NCBI RefSeq assembly: GCF_000949865.1
Contig: NZ_JWJH01000020.1
Location: 62,001-126,000 of the forward strand
Source of the DNA: Rhizobium nepotum 39/7
Lineage (GTDB): Bacteria > Pseudomonadota > Alphaproteobacteria > Rhizobiales > Rhizobiaceae
DNA length: 64,000 nucleotides
Reading direction: 5' to 3'
Part shown: positions 40,555 to 49,476 of the stretch, piece after piece
Position numbering within the stretch: position 1 is the first letter of the stretch
Layout: every line of letters starts with the position of its first letter
The notes under the pieces: model-generated
Told to the model about the DNA's origin: nothing
The model's input: the letters and a program-made list of their open reading frames with translations, nothing else
The model's database searches: none
Made by a program: the position numbers and the translations under genes

Positions 40555-42249
40555 ATGTCCCGTTTAAGTGCCTATGGAAACAGCCAGCCGCGCTGGCTGT
40601 TTCCTTTTGTGGTGAGCGTCGTTTTTGCGCTCAGCGCCCTGCCGCTCGGTCGGCTCGCCTATACCGGCATCATGTCGTCACTCAATGGTGACATATGGCG
40701 TCTTCTCGCCGATCCGGCACTCTGGGATGCGGCGCTGAACACGCTGTCCACCTCGTTTTTCGGCATGCTGATTTCGCTTGGCATCGGCGGTGCCTTCGCG
40801 CTGGCGCTGACGCTTTGCGACATACGCGGCAAGTCGATCCTGAGCTTCCTTTTCATGCTGCCGATGATGATCCCGCCACAGGTGACGGCGCTGTCGTGGA
40901 TCGGTATGACCGGCCCGTCGAGCACGCTGTTGAAGGCCATCGGCCTTGCACCGCCGATGGGGTCGCCGCAGCCGCTTTATTCCATTGCGGGTATCGCGCT
41001 TTTGCTCGGCGTGCAGCATGCGCCGCTCGTCTATCTGTCGCTGCGCGCCGGTCTGCTTGCTCTACCGCAGGATGGCATCGAGGCCGCCAAGCTTTCCGGT
41101 GCTTCGCCCCGCCGCGTGCTGTTCGACATCATCCTGCCGCTCTCCACGCCGGGGCTGATCGCGGGTGCGGCGATCTCCTTCGTGTCGAATGTCGGCAATT
41201 TCGGCATTCCGGCGATCCTCGGCATTCCCGCGTCGATTTTCACGCTGCCGACGCTGATCTACAGCCGTTTCGCCAGTTTCGGTGCGAGCACCTTCGGCGA
41301 TATCGCCATTCTCTCCACCATGATCGCCATCATTTCCGTCGCCGGGCTGGCGCTTCAGGAGCGGGCGATGAAGGGCAGGGATTATCGGATCATCGGTCTT
41401 TCCGGCAAGGCGGCGACCTTTGGATTGTTGCGCTGGCGGCCATTGGCTGAGCTTGCTTTGTGGCTCGTGCTGTTCTTCATGCTGGTTGCGCCGCTTGCCG
41501 CGCTGGTGGCAAGCTCGCTTGCTCCCGCCTATGGCGTGCCGCTCAGCATGAAGACCGCAACGTTGCACGCCTATGAGGAGTTGCTCTACCGGCAGAGCGT
41601 GACCCGCACGGCCTTTCGCAACTCGCTGTTCCTGGCAACAGTCACATCATTATGTCTCCTTGCGGTGACGGTGTTGACGGCCTACTTCCTGGTGCGCGGC
41701 AAAAGCCGTTTCATGTTCCTGCTGTCGGCGCTGGTGGATATCCCCTATGCGCTGCCGGGCGTGGTGATTTCCGTGTCCTACGTGCTGCTTTTCGCAGCCC
41801 CCATCCCGCTCATCGGCGTCACGCTTTACGGCACGATCTGGATCATATTGCTCGCCTATTTCTCATCCTTCTTCGCCGTCAGCCTCAAGCCCATGGTCAG
41901 CGCCTTCCTGCAATTCGACCCGTCGCTGGAAGAGGCGGCGCGGCTGTCCGGCGCCGGTTTCTGGCGGCGGCTGAGGGATATCATCCTGCCGCTGGTCGGG
42001 CCTGCGGCGGGCGCCTCCGTCATTCTCGTCTTCCTGATCGCCTGCAATGAACTGACGGTATCGGCGCTCCTATGGTCCGCCGGCACGCAGACGCTCGGCG
42101 TGCTCATCTACAACCTCGATGACAGCGGCAGCTTCGATCTCGCCTCGGCGCTTTCGGTGCTTGTTGTCATCATGGTAATTTTCCTCATGCTGCTGCTCGA
42201 AATTCTGGGGCGCTATCTGCCGAAAGGAGTGGTCCCTTGGCGAAACTGA
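40555..42249 (+). CDS. ABC transporter permease, FbpB-type
   Basis: 564-aa membrane protein with 12 predicted helices in two repeated BPD_transp_1 halves, as in FbpB/AfuB. The two EAA-type loops EAAKLSGASPRRVLFDIILP (residues ~178-197) and EAARLSGAGFWRRLRDIILP are typical of binding-protein-dependent permeases. Starts 9 bp after the substrate-binding gene and overlaps the ATPase gene by 13 bp. Confidence 0.92.
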   Translation: MSRLSAYGNSQPRWLFPFVVSVVFALSALPLGRLAYTGIMSSLNGDIWRLLADPALWDAALNTLSTSFFGMLISLGIGGAFALALTLCDIRGKSILSFLFMLPMMIPPQVTALSWIGMTGPSSTLLKAIGLAPPMGSPQPLYSIAGIALLLGVQHAPLVYLSLRAGLLALPQDGIEAAKLSGASPRRVLFDIILPLSTPGLIAGAAISFVSNVGNFGIPAILGIPASIFTLPTLIYSRFASFGASTFGDIAILSTMIAIISVAGLALQERAMKGRDYRIIGLSGKAATFGLLRWRPLAELALWLVLFFMLVAPLAALVASSLAPAYGVPLSMKTATLHAYEELLYRQSVTRTAFRNSLFLATVTSLCLLAVTVLTAYFLVRGKSRFMFLLSALVDIPYALPGVVISVSYVLLFAAPIPLIGVTLYGTIWIILLAYFSSFFAVSLKPMVSAFLQFDPSLEEAARLSGAGFWRRLRDIILPLVGPAAGASVILVFLIACNELTVSALLWSAGTQTLGVLIYNLDDSGSFDLASALSVLVVIMVIFLMLLLEILGRYLPKGVVPWRN

Positions 42250-43265
42250 TCCTCAATCGTCTGACGAAAAACTTTGGAGCCGGTTCGAAGCCCGCCGTCG
42301 ACGACGTGTCGCTGACCGTACGCGAAGGCGGTTTCCTCGCCTTGCTCGGTCCTTCCGGCTGCGGCAAGACGACGGTGCTGCGCATGATCGCCGGTTTCGA
42401 ACAGCCGACCGACGGTTCCATCCTGCTCGGCGAGCGGGTGCTGGCGGACGCTGGGAACATGGTGGCGCCGGAGCGGCGCAACATGGCGATGGTGTTCCAG
42501 TCCTATGCGCTGTGGCCGCATATGTCGGTCGCCGACAATGCCGGTTATCCTCTCAAAGTGCGCGGCATTTCGGGTGAGAAATATCGCGAGAAGGTTCACC
42601 ACGCGCTTTCTGCCGTCCGTCTCGAAGGCTTTGCGGACCGCCGTCCCGCCGAATTGTCCGGCGGCCAGCGGCAACGCGTGGCGCTGGCGCGCTGCCTTGT
42701 CACCGAGCCCGATGTGGTGCTGCTCGACGAGCCGCTGGCCAATCTCGACCGGCATTTGCGGCAGGAGATGGAGGAGACGTTTCGCGAGTTCCACATCCGC
42801 TCCGGTGCGACGATGATCTATGTCACCCACGATCAGGCGGAAGCCATGGCGCTGGCGACCGATGTCGCCGTCATGTCGCAGGGCAAGCTGTTGCAGGTCG
42901 CTCCGCCGTCCGAGCTTTATGCGCGGCCGGAGGGCAGGCTGGTCGGCTCGCTGGTGGGGCAGGGGTCGATCCTTGCCCTGCCGTTGCCGGAAGGCGCTTC
43001 GCGTGACCTCGATTGGACGGCGCTAAGGGCGGCAATGGAAAGCGGGAAGCACCTGCCGCAGGCGGATGTTCTCGTTCGGCCGCAGGATGTGGTGCGGGAT
43101 GCGGAAGGTATTGTCTGCACGGTCACTTCCGTTCTCTACGAGGGTGAGCGTTATGCCCTGCGCCTCGACCTGCCGGACGGGCAGGCGCTCCGGGCTTATT
43201 CCCGGGAAGCGGCTGCCGTCGGAGACCGGCTGCCGGTCGCAATTCGTGCGGCCTGGCGGCTTTAG
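42237..43265 (+). CDS. ABC transporter ATP-binding protein
   Basis: 342-aa ATPase: Walker A LLGPSGCGKTTVLRMIAG, signature LSGGQRQRVALARCL, Walker B VVLLDEPLANLDRHL and H-loop YVTHDQAEAMALATD. The C-terminal ~100 residues form a TOBE domain (DVLVRPQDVVRDAEG). The start is TTG 42237, with AAAGGAG 6 bases upstream; it overlaps the permease stop. Energises the Fe3+-type importer encoded just upstream. Confidence 0.93.
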   Translation: MAKLILNRLTKNFGAGSKPAVDDVSLTVREGGFLALLGPSGCGKTTVLRMIAGFEQPTDGSILLGERVLADAGNMVAPERRNMAMVFQSYALWPHMSVADNAGYPLKVRGISGEKYREKVHHALSAVRLEGFADRRPAELSGGQRQRVALARCLVTEPDVVLLDEPLANLDRHLRQEMEETFREFHIRSGATMIYVTHDQAEAMALATDVAVMSQGKLLQVAPPSELYARPEGRLVGSLVGQGSILALPLPEGASRDLDWTALRAAMESGKHLPQADVLVRPQDVVRDAEGIVCTVTSVLYEGERYALRLDLPDGQALRAYSREAAAVGDRLPVAIRAAWRL

Positions 43266-43308
43266 GAATGGTGCGGCAGACTCTACCTCTCTGTAATGTG
43301 CTGGTTTC

Positions 43309-43431
43309 TCTTCCGTCATGCCGGGCTTGATCCGGCATCCAGCCAGCCCAAGTCTTTGGGTTGAAAGAACTCCTCCCGCCGCACCGACGCGCGTCGACTG
43401 GATACCAGCTCAAGGCTGGCATGACGGAAGA
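43309..43431. repeat. Dispersed intergenic palindromic element, copy 3
   Basis: Inverted ends TCTTCCGTCATGCC and GGCATGACGGAAGA bracket GGCTTGATCCGGCATCCAGC and CGACGCGCGTCGACTGGA. Same family as the copies at 12686 and 31881; non-coding spacer between the ABC operon and the next gene. Confidence 0.82.
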
Positions 43432-43551
43432 AAAGATTCTGCTGTGTGTGAGGTGGCGGCATCATACTGTTCGCTCTTCTTCTGCCCAAACACTCCACTG
43501 GCGAAGCGGGTTTGGAATCGATAGTCTCGGCCTCCAGAACAGGAATGAAAC

Positions 43552-44661
43552 ATGTCGCTTCGGCTCGCCACCTTCAATATCGAAAATCTTCTCACCCGTT
43601 TTGATTTCACCGGTTTTCGCAACCAGACGCGGCGCGACAGGGCGATCCAGCTTTTCGACATTCGTGACGAGGCGACCTATCAGGCGCTGGAAAGCGCGCG
43701 CATGGTCTCTGCCACCGACGATACGCGACAGCTTTCCGCGCTGGCCATCGCGGATGCGGATGCGGATATTCTCTGCCTGCAGGAAGTCGACAACATGGCC
43801 GCCCTGCAGGCTTTCGAATATGGTTATCTCTATCGTATGGTCGGTAACGGCTACCTGCAAAAATATCTCGTCGAGGGCAATGACAGCCGCGGCATCGATG
43901 TCGCCGTCGTCATGCGCGAGCAGACCCGAGACGGTGACAGAATAGAGGTCGTCGACATCAAGAGCCATGCGGCGCTGACCTATCGCAATCTCGATCTCTT
44001 CAATCCCGCGCTTGCGGCGACCAACCAGATCGACGACAAGATTTTCAAACGGGATTGCCTGGAAATCGATCTGAGGATCGGCGGCAAGCCGTTGACGCTC
44101 TACGTCACGCATTTCAAATCCATGACAAATTCCCGCGATGCGGTCGATGCCCGGCTCGCGACCATGCCGGTCCGCGAGGCGGAAACCATGGCCGTTCGGC
44201 GCATCATCGAAAACCGCTGGGGTGCCGGCAATACCCGCAACAAGAATTTCGCCATCTGCGGCGACATGAACGATTATCAGGAGCGCATCGCGATTTCCGG
44301 GGACCGGCGCAATGGCTACGCTTTCACGCCGATGGAGGAGGAGCGAAGCGCGCTCGATATCTTCACGGCCGACAATTTTGTGACCAATCCGATGTCGCGC
44401 CGCGACGTCATGGATCGCTGGACGCTCTATCATTCCCGCGGACCGCAGGAACAGCATTTGTGCCAGCTCGATTATATCTGGCTTTCCCCGCATCTTGCGC
44501 AGATCAACGCGACAAGGGTTCCCGAAATCATCCGTGCCGGTCAGCCCTATCGAACGGTCTTTCCGCCGGGGCAGGAGGTGGAGCGTTATCCGCGCACCGG
44601 CTGGGACCGCCCCAAGGCTTCGGATCATTGCCCGGTCGTGATGACGCTGGATCTGATCTGA
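43552..44661 (+). CDS. Endonuclease/exonuclease/phosphatase-family protein 2
   Basis: 369-aa EEP-fold protein: RLATFNIENLLTRFD at the N-terminus, LCLQEVDNMAALQAF (metal Glu), SRGIDVAVV, LYVTHFKSM, FAICGDMNDYQER and ASDHCPVVM (catalytic His). The core residues are intact. The loop between LCLQEVD and the next strand is longer than in exonuclease III. No signal peptide is seen. The EEP gene at 36136 is a distant relative. Substrate unknown. Confidence 0.88.
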   Translation: MSLRLATFNIENLLTRFDFTGFRNQTRRDRAIQLFDIRDEATYQALESARMVSATDDTRQLSALAIADADADILCLQEVDNMAALQAFEYGYLYRMVGNGYLQKYLVEGNDSRGIDVAVVMREQTRDGDRIEVVDIKSHAALTYRNLDLFNPALAATNQIDDKIFKRDCLEIDLRIGGKPLTLYVTHFKSMTNSRDAVDARLATMPVREAETMAVRRIIENRWGAGNTRNKNFAICGDMNDYQERIAISGDRRNGYAFTPMEEERSALDIFTADNFVTNPMSRRDVMDRWTLYHSRGPQEQHLCQLDYIWLSPHLAQINATRVPEIIRAGQPYRTVFPPGQEVERYPRTGWDRPKASDHCPVVMTLDLI

Positions 44662-44679
44662 CCTGTCGCTCCAGGCCGC

Positions 44680-46419
44680 CTATCCGTTGGCGACCTTTGG
44701 AAAATAGGTTGCCCAGACCCTGTTCCGGCCCGCACGCTTGGCCTCGTAAAGCCGGTCGTCGGCGATTGCGATCAGCTCGTCCCAGCTGTTGATCGCGCGC
44801 GCCTCCTGCCAGACCACGCCGAAGCTTGCCGTCAGCGACAGCCCGCTTTGTTCATCGATGACGTTGGCTTCTATCAGGCGACGAAGGCGGTCTGCGGTGG
44901 CAGTCGCCGTGGCATGGCTGACATCCTGCAGCACGACGACGAACTCCTCGCCGCCGTACCGCGCCAGAATATCGTGTCTGCGCAATGCGTTTCTTAAAAG
45001 GCTCGCCGTTTTTTGAAGCGCAAGGTCGCCCATGGCATGACCATAACGGTCGTTGATCGATTTGAAGTGGTCGATATCGACAATCATCACGCCGAGCGCC
45101 TGATATTGTTCCTCTCCGCTCAATATGGTGCGAACGGCTTTTTCCAGCGCGCGGCGGTTGAAGACGCCGGTGAGGGCATCGGTTTCGGAGAGAAGGCGCA
45201 ATTGTTCGGCGAGTACGCGCTGCTGGTTCTCCATTTCCCCTTTCTGGCGAAGCTGTTCGCGCAGGAAATCCAACTCCTGGAACATCTTCTCCACTTCGGG
45301 GGCAACCTTGTCCCGATACCGGGTTGCGGAAAGATCGCCTGCGGCTATTGCAGCGATCTGCATGCGGACGGACTGCATGGGTCGAAACAGCGCCGTTCTG
45401 TAGACCGATGCGAGCCGCAGCAATACCAGAACCGCGATGACGGCGAGGAAGAGAGACGTGCCACCGTAAATCAGTGCCCGTTCCTTGTTCCTTTCGATCC
45501 TGGCTCCTGTTTCGGCAAGAATAAGGTCGCGCAGCGTTCCGGCTGACCGCATGCCGTAAATATAGTTCTCGGAAAATTCGCGGACACCCGGGCGGGCGGA
45601 AGGCATCACCATCGCAATCGTATTCTGCGCGTAAGGAAGCGCCTGGCCGAAATAGAAGATTTCAAGATCGCGAAACGCCGCGTCTATGCGTGGCGTCGAC
45701 AAATAAGCCGCAGTGTCGTTCGTCAGCGACGATTTCAGCAGCGCGAGGCTCTGCATCTCCGTGTCGAATTTTGCGCGGAAGCTCAGCTTGTCCTGATTAT
45801 TTGCCCGCAGGCTCATGACCACATAGGAGCCGAGCCGGCCGATCCTGTCTCGCATCACTCCGGCGGTGCCGGTCATGGCGATGTCGATCGCCACATCGGG
45901 CGTCACCTTTATGATTGCGCGTGCGGTTTTGCCACGAAGCAGATTGACGCTGTCCGCCGCCTTGAACATTGATAAAATCGCGTTGGACATCGCTGTGTAG
46001 TTGCGTGCGGATGCTGGAGTGGCTGCAACCTGGTCCACGGCCTCCCGCGATTGCGCGAGCTTCCGGCGGGTATCGACAAGCGATTTTGCCAATTGAGGCT
46101 GATCCGCGATTTCCGCAGCGAAGGCGGTTTCGAGTTCCGACAGCTTGTCGTCCGTCGCCTTACGCGCCGTGGCCAGCCCCTCGAGCAGCTTTGCATCGGC
46201 GGAAGACGCTCCCATCAAATTATTGGCAGGGCCACGCTCGGCCGATACCAGCCATGCGGACTGGAGAACGGTTTCGAAGCGGCTGAGTTGCTGCGCGTTG
46301 GTCCGGTAGCGCAAATAATTGGAGACGCTCGGCAATGCGGCAAGGGTCGCCAGCAAGATGGAACTCATCGCTATGACAATCGTACCGGTCAGCTGTATTT
46401 TCTGTATGCTTGCGCGCAT
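44680..46419 (-). CDS. Membrane diguanylate cyclase (GGDEF)
   Basis: 579-aa protein: TM1 ~10-33, a ~280-residue periplasmic helical sensor, TM2 at about 320-345 (ALIYGGTSLFLAVIAVLVLL), a HAMP-like linker, a coiled coil (LDFLREQLRQKGEMENQQRVL) and a GGDEF domain in the last ~165 residues. The active site reads GGEEF (ARYGGEEFVVVLQ) and an RxxD inhibitory site (RRHD) lies five residues before it, so both catalysis and product inhibition of c-di-GMP synthesis look intact. No EAL domain. Sensor ligand unknown. Confidence 0.92.
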   Translation of the reverse strand: MRASIQKIQLTGTIVIAMSSILLATLAALPSVSNYLRYRTNAQQLSRFETVLQSAWLVSAERGPANNLMGASSADAKLLEGLATARKATDDKLSELETAFAAEIADQPQLAKSLVDTRRKLAQSREAVDQVAATPASARNYTAMSNAILSMFKAADSVNLLRGKTARAIIKVTPDVAIDIAMTGTAGVMRDRIGRLGSYVVMSLRANNQDKLSFRAKFDTEMQSLALLKSSLTNDTAAYLSTPRIDAAFRDLEIFYFGQALPYAQNTIAMVMPSARPGVREFSENYIYGMRSAGTLRDLILAETGARIERNKERALIYGGTSLFLAVIAVLVLLRLASVYRTALFRPMQSVRMQIAAIAAGDLSATRYRDKVAPEVEKMFQELDFLREQLRQKGEMENQQRVLAEQLRLLSETDALTGVFNRRALEKAVRTILSGEEQYQALGVMIVDIDHFKSINDRYGHAMGDLALQKTASLLRNALRRHDILARYGGEEFVVVLQDVSHATATATADRLRRLIEANVIDEQSGLSLTASFGVVWQEARAINSWDELIAIADDRLYEAKRAGRNRVWATYFPKVANG

Positions 46420-46627
46420 TTGATGCGTTATTCCCGAGTGGAATGGTTATGAACTGTCGCCATTTTAGCTATGTCGCGTAAATACTTCGCTTATTTTGCC
46501 GGCCTTTCGCTGCAATCTTGCGATCCGAACCGCGTGGGCAGGTGTGGAAAAGAGATATCGCAGCGGTGTACAGTCAATTTTTACTTTACACGAAGTGAGA
46601 ATCTGATAGTTGGCAAGGCACTGGCTT

Positions 46628-46703
<76 letters not shown>

Positions 46704-46717
46704 TCTAATTCACTGAA

Positions 46718-46762
46718 AACGCTGCGTTATTCTCGAAAGAGAGACGCAGCGTTTTTGTTTTT
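46718..46762 (+). terminator. Terminator after tRNA-Thr
   Basis: AACGCTGCGT and ACGCAGCGTT arms around a ~16-nt loop, followed by TTTTGTTTTT. Downstream GGGCCACCCTGGGGCCACC holds a short direct repeat. Confidence 0.88.
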
Positions 46763-46923
46763 AGGGCCACCCTGGGGCCACCGCGATTTTTCTGGCAGTT
46801 GTTAACAGCTTTGTTTGATTTCGCGCTTTCGGTGTAGTGTCATCACTTTGTTGGCTCCGCCACATCGGCGCTCCTCTGAATATACCGCTGTATTGTACGC
46901 TTTATGGGGGGCGGGAGAGAGTA

Positions 46924-47394
46924 ATGGTTGAAACCATCGAGCAGCGAAGCAGGACGATGTCCCGTATTCGCTCCAAAGACACAAAGCCAGAAATGCTTAT
47001 TCGCCGGCTCGTCCATTCTCTCGGCTACAGATATAGGCTACATCGTAAGGACCTCCCTGGGAAACCCGACCTGACCTTTGGACCACGTCGAAAGATCATA
47101 GAAGTACGAGGCTGTTATTGGCACGCCCATCTTCGGTATGATCCAAGCTGTTGGGAGGCTAGATCAGAAGCCAAATCGAACGCCGGATACTGGGGTCCCA
47201 AGATGGATCGGAATGTGGCTCGCGATCAGAGGAACCTGGAACTCCTTGAAGGTGCCGGCTGGGCGGTGCTGGTCGTTTGGGAATGCGAGCTACGGAACAT
47301 GGACGCAGTTCGTGACCGGATAGAACACTTCCTTGAGGTTAGTAAATCTGTGGATTCTGGCTCCGTTCACGCGGTTAAGCCTGGGGAAACCTAG
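46924..47394 (+). CDS. vsr: Very-short-patch repair endonuclease (Vsr)
   Basis: 156-aa Vsr-type nickase that cuts at T:G mismatches made by deamination of 5-methylcytosine, protecting methylated sites. MSRIRSKDTKPEMLIRRLVHSLGYRYRLHR, the catalytic-loop LPGKPDLTFGPRRKIIEVRGCYWHAH and the zinc-ligand pattern (C/H in GCYWHAHLRYDPSCWEAR) match. The start is the ATG at 46924; the frame opens at 46837. Direct neighbour of the C5 methyltransferase, the usual setting of vsr. Confidence 0.9.
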   Translation: MVETIEQRSRTMSRIRSKDTKPEMLIRRLVHSLGYRYRLHRKDLPGKPDLTFGPRRKIIEVRGCYWHAHLRYDPSCWEARSEAKSNAGYWGPKMDRNVARDQRNLELLEGAGWAVLVVWECELRNMDAVRDRIEHFLEVSKSVDSGSVHAVKPGET

Positions 47395-47484
47395 TAGGAC
47401 TAGATTACTATCTGAACCGTTGCGTCGACCTCAACGGCGTGCTAAATCGGCAATGTTCCTATTTTGTTCTATTGGAGGCACCCT

Positions 47485-48450
47485 ATGTCTTTCACCTCGC
47501 TTGAAATGTGCGCCGGAGCCGGCGGTCAAGCGCGAGGCCTGGAACTCGCAGGATTCGACCATGCTGGCGTGGTGGAAATTGATCACCATTGCTGTGAAAC
47601 TTTGCGATTAAACCGCAAGGAATGGACAGTCCATGAGGAGGACCTGACCCAATTCGACGGACGCCAATATCACGGGATAGACCTACTCGCTGGCGGCTTG
47701 CCATGCCCTCCATTCTCTATCGCGGGAAAACAACTCGGCGACAAAGATGAACGCAATCTGTTCCCCGCGGCGATCCGTCTCGTTGATGAAACTCGACCCA
47801 AGGCAATCATGATCGAGAACGTCCGGGGATTCCTGAGCGCCGTGTTCGAAGACTACCGCGGTTTTATCAAGGGCGAACTCAAGAAGCTTGGCTATGATGC
47901 TCACTGGCGTCTTTTCAACGCATCTGACTATGGGGTTCCGCAGTTACGTCCGCGCGTCATCATCGTTGCGCTGCGCGATGACATTAAGGATCAATTCGAA
48001 TGGCCGGCTCCTTTCCGATTCGATGCACCGACGGTTGGCGAGACTCTTATCGACCTTATGTCGGCCAACGGCTGGAAAGGCGCAAAGGCTTGGGCCAAGC
48101 GCGCCAACGACGTCGCCCCGACGCTCGTCGGCGGTTCCAAGAAGCACGGCGGGCCAGACCTTGGGCCAAGTCGAGCAAAAGCTGCGTGGGCCACACTCGG
48201 CGTCAACGGAAAGTCCATAGCGGAAGAGGCTCCCGAGCGTGACTTCGTCGGAATGCCTCGCCTGACGGTTCGTATGGCCGCCCGCATTCAAGGTTTTGAC
48301 GACCAATGGCTAATCCACGGTAAGAAAACGGCTGCATATCGCCAGGTCGGCAATGCTTTTCCGCCTCCGGTTGCCAAAGCCGTTGCCTCCAAAATTCGTG
48401 AAGCTATTGAGACAAGGGCGAGCCGTCCGGTTTCCGCACTCGCAGGTTGA
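47485..48450 (+). CDS. C5 cytosine DNA methyltransferase (type II RM)
   Basis: 321-aa m5C methyltransferase: motif I SLEMCAGAGGQARGLELAGF (AdoMet site), motif IV GGLPCPPFSIAG with the catalytic Cys, motif VI IENVRGF, motif VIII QLRPR, and motif X near the end (VGNAFPPPVAKAVASKI). The target-recognition region between VIII and IX is short (~85 residues). TTGGAGG precedes ATG 47485. With the following NaeI-like endonuclease it should recognise GCCGGC, an inference from that partner. Confidence 0.93.
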   Translation: MSFTSLEMCAGAGGQARGLELAGFDHAGVVEIDHHCCETLRLNRKEWTVHEEDLTQFDGRQYHGIDLLAGGLPCPPFSIAGKQLGDKDERNLFPAAIRLVDETRPKAIMIENVRGFLSAVFEDYRGFIKGELKKLGYDAHWRLFNASDYGVPQLRPRVIIVALRDDIKDQFEWPAPFRFDAPTVGETLIDLMSANGWKGAKAWAKRANDVAPTLVGGSKKHGGPDLGPSRAKAAWATLGVNGKSIAEEAPERDFVGMPRLTVRMAARIQGFDDQWLIHGKKTAAYRQVGNAFPPPVAKAVASKIREAIETRASRPVSALAG

Positions 48451-48493
48451 CGCCTTAACTATGCGCTAACCATGTCCGGCGATCATCGTCGGC

Positions 48494-49366
48494 ATGTCGC
48501 AAGCTCCACTCGATTCGTCACATCAGGATTTCATCCCCGTCTCAACACTGATCGCAGGCATCCTCCGTCATGCGGGTGGGTTTGATGCCTTTTCGGTGAA
48601 TGTGCCAGCTCTTCTCCGTCAGGCATTTGACGAAGTCATCGACGCTCCCCGCACAAGCCGTTTTACGCTCGGCGAAACGGAGAAGACCGAAAAGACATAT
48701 GTCGGCACCAAAGTAGAAATCCTGATCAGGAATTACCTTGGTGTGCCAAAAGGCTCGGTTCTCGACATGCTGATCGACGGCACCGAGATTGACATCAAGA
48801 ATACGACAGGACGTGATTGGATGCTTCCGCGGGAGGTGCTCGGAAAGCCGGCTCTTCTTGTCAGATCATCGGAGAAGACCGCCCTGTGCGACATCGGCGT
48901 GGTAATCTGCCGGCCGGAATATTTGCGCCTCAGCACCAATCAGGACGGGAAAGGCCAACTGTCGGCGGCGCAGCATGTGAATATATGGTGGATACTCCGC
49001 CAACACCCGTATCCGCCGAATTTCTGGGAAGTGTTGTCCGTCGCCGACCGCAACGAGATCATGACCTCAAAAGGCGGTACCAACCGTATCGCGGCCTTGT
49101 TCGAGAAAGTCCAAGGGAAGCCAATCTCACGTCAGCAGGTCAGCGCCCTGGCGCAGCAACATGACTATATGAAACGTATCCGTCGAAACGGTGGCGCGAG
49201 AGACGTCCTTGCACCGAAGGGTATCGCCTTGCTTTGGGGGCAGCGCGACCGTGCGTTGATCGATCAACTCGGCCTCGGCCCTGTTACCGCCGATGAGTTC
49301 ATTTCATTTCAGCCGAAGACGCAGGAGCAGATATCAATCCTGCGAGAAGCTGGACACATCAACTGA
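48494..49366 (+). CDS. NaeI-family type II restriction endonuclease
   Basis: 290-aa protein matching NaeI by recalled sequence: LRQAFDEVIDAPRTSRFTLGETEKTEKT..GT aligns without gaps. The catalytic set E70/D86/D95/K97 of NaeI corresponds here to Glu75 (GTKVEIL), Asp91 (SVLDML), Asp100 and Lys102 (TEIDIK). NaeI Leu43, whose change to Lys turns the enzyme into a topoisomerase, aligns with Val48. The C-terminal part has a CAP-like DNA-binding region (HDYMKRIRRNGGARDVL). NaeI cleaves GCCGGC and needs a second effector site. 43 bp after the methyltransferase. Confidence 0.9.
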   Translation: MSQAPLDSSHQDFIPVSTLIAGILRHAGGFDAFSVNVPALLRQAFDEVIDAPRTSRFTLGETEKTEKTYVGTKVEILIRNYLGVPKGSVLDMLIDGTEIDIKNTTGRDWMLPREVLGKPALLVRSSEKTALCDIGVVICRPEYLRLSTNQDGKGQLSAAQHVNIWWILRQHPYPPNFWEVLSVADRNEIMTSKGGTNRIAALFEKVQGKPISRQQVSALAQQHDYMKRIRRNGGARDVLAPKGIALLWGQRDRALIDQLGLGPVTADEFISFQPKTQEQISILREAGHIN

Positions 49367-49476
49367 TCAATTTCCTCGGGCCGTGCAATTGGAAACCTCC
49401 CGACCGAGCGCGGCCCACCTACTCGAAAACAGCCAACTTCTACTGCCTGACGTTGACGGCACCCTGCACGTCGTCT

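Noticed and set aside
46704-46923. Integrase remnant beside the tRNA
   Set aside because: The GGGCCACC repeats hint at an old integration junction, but no integrase frame or att duplication can be read in the window.
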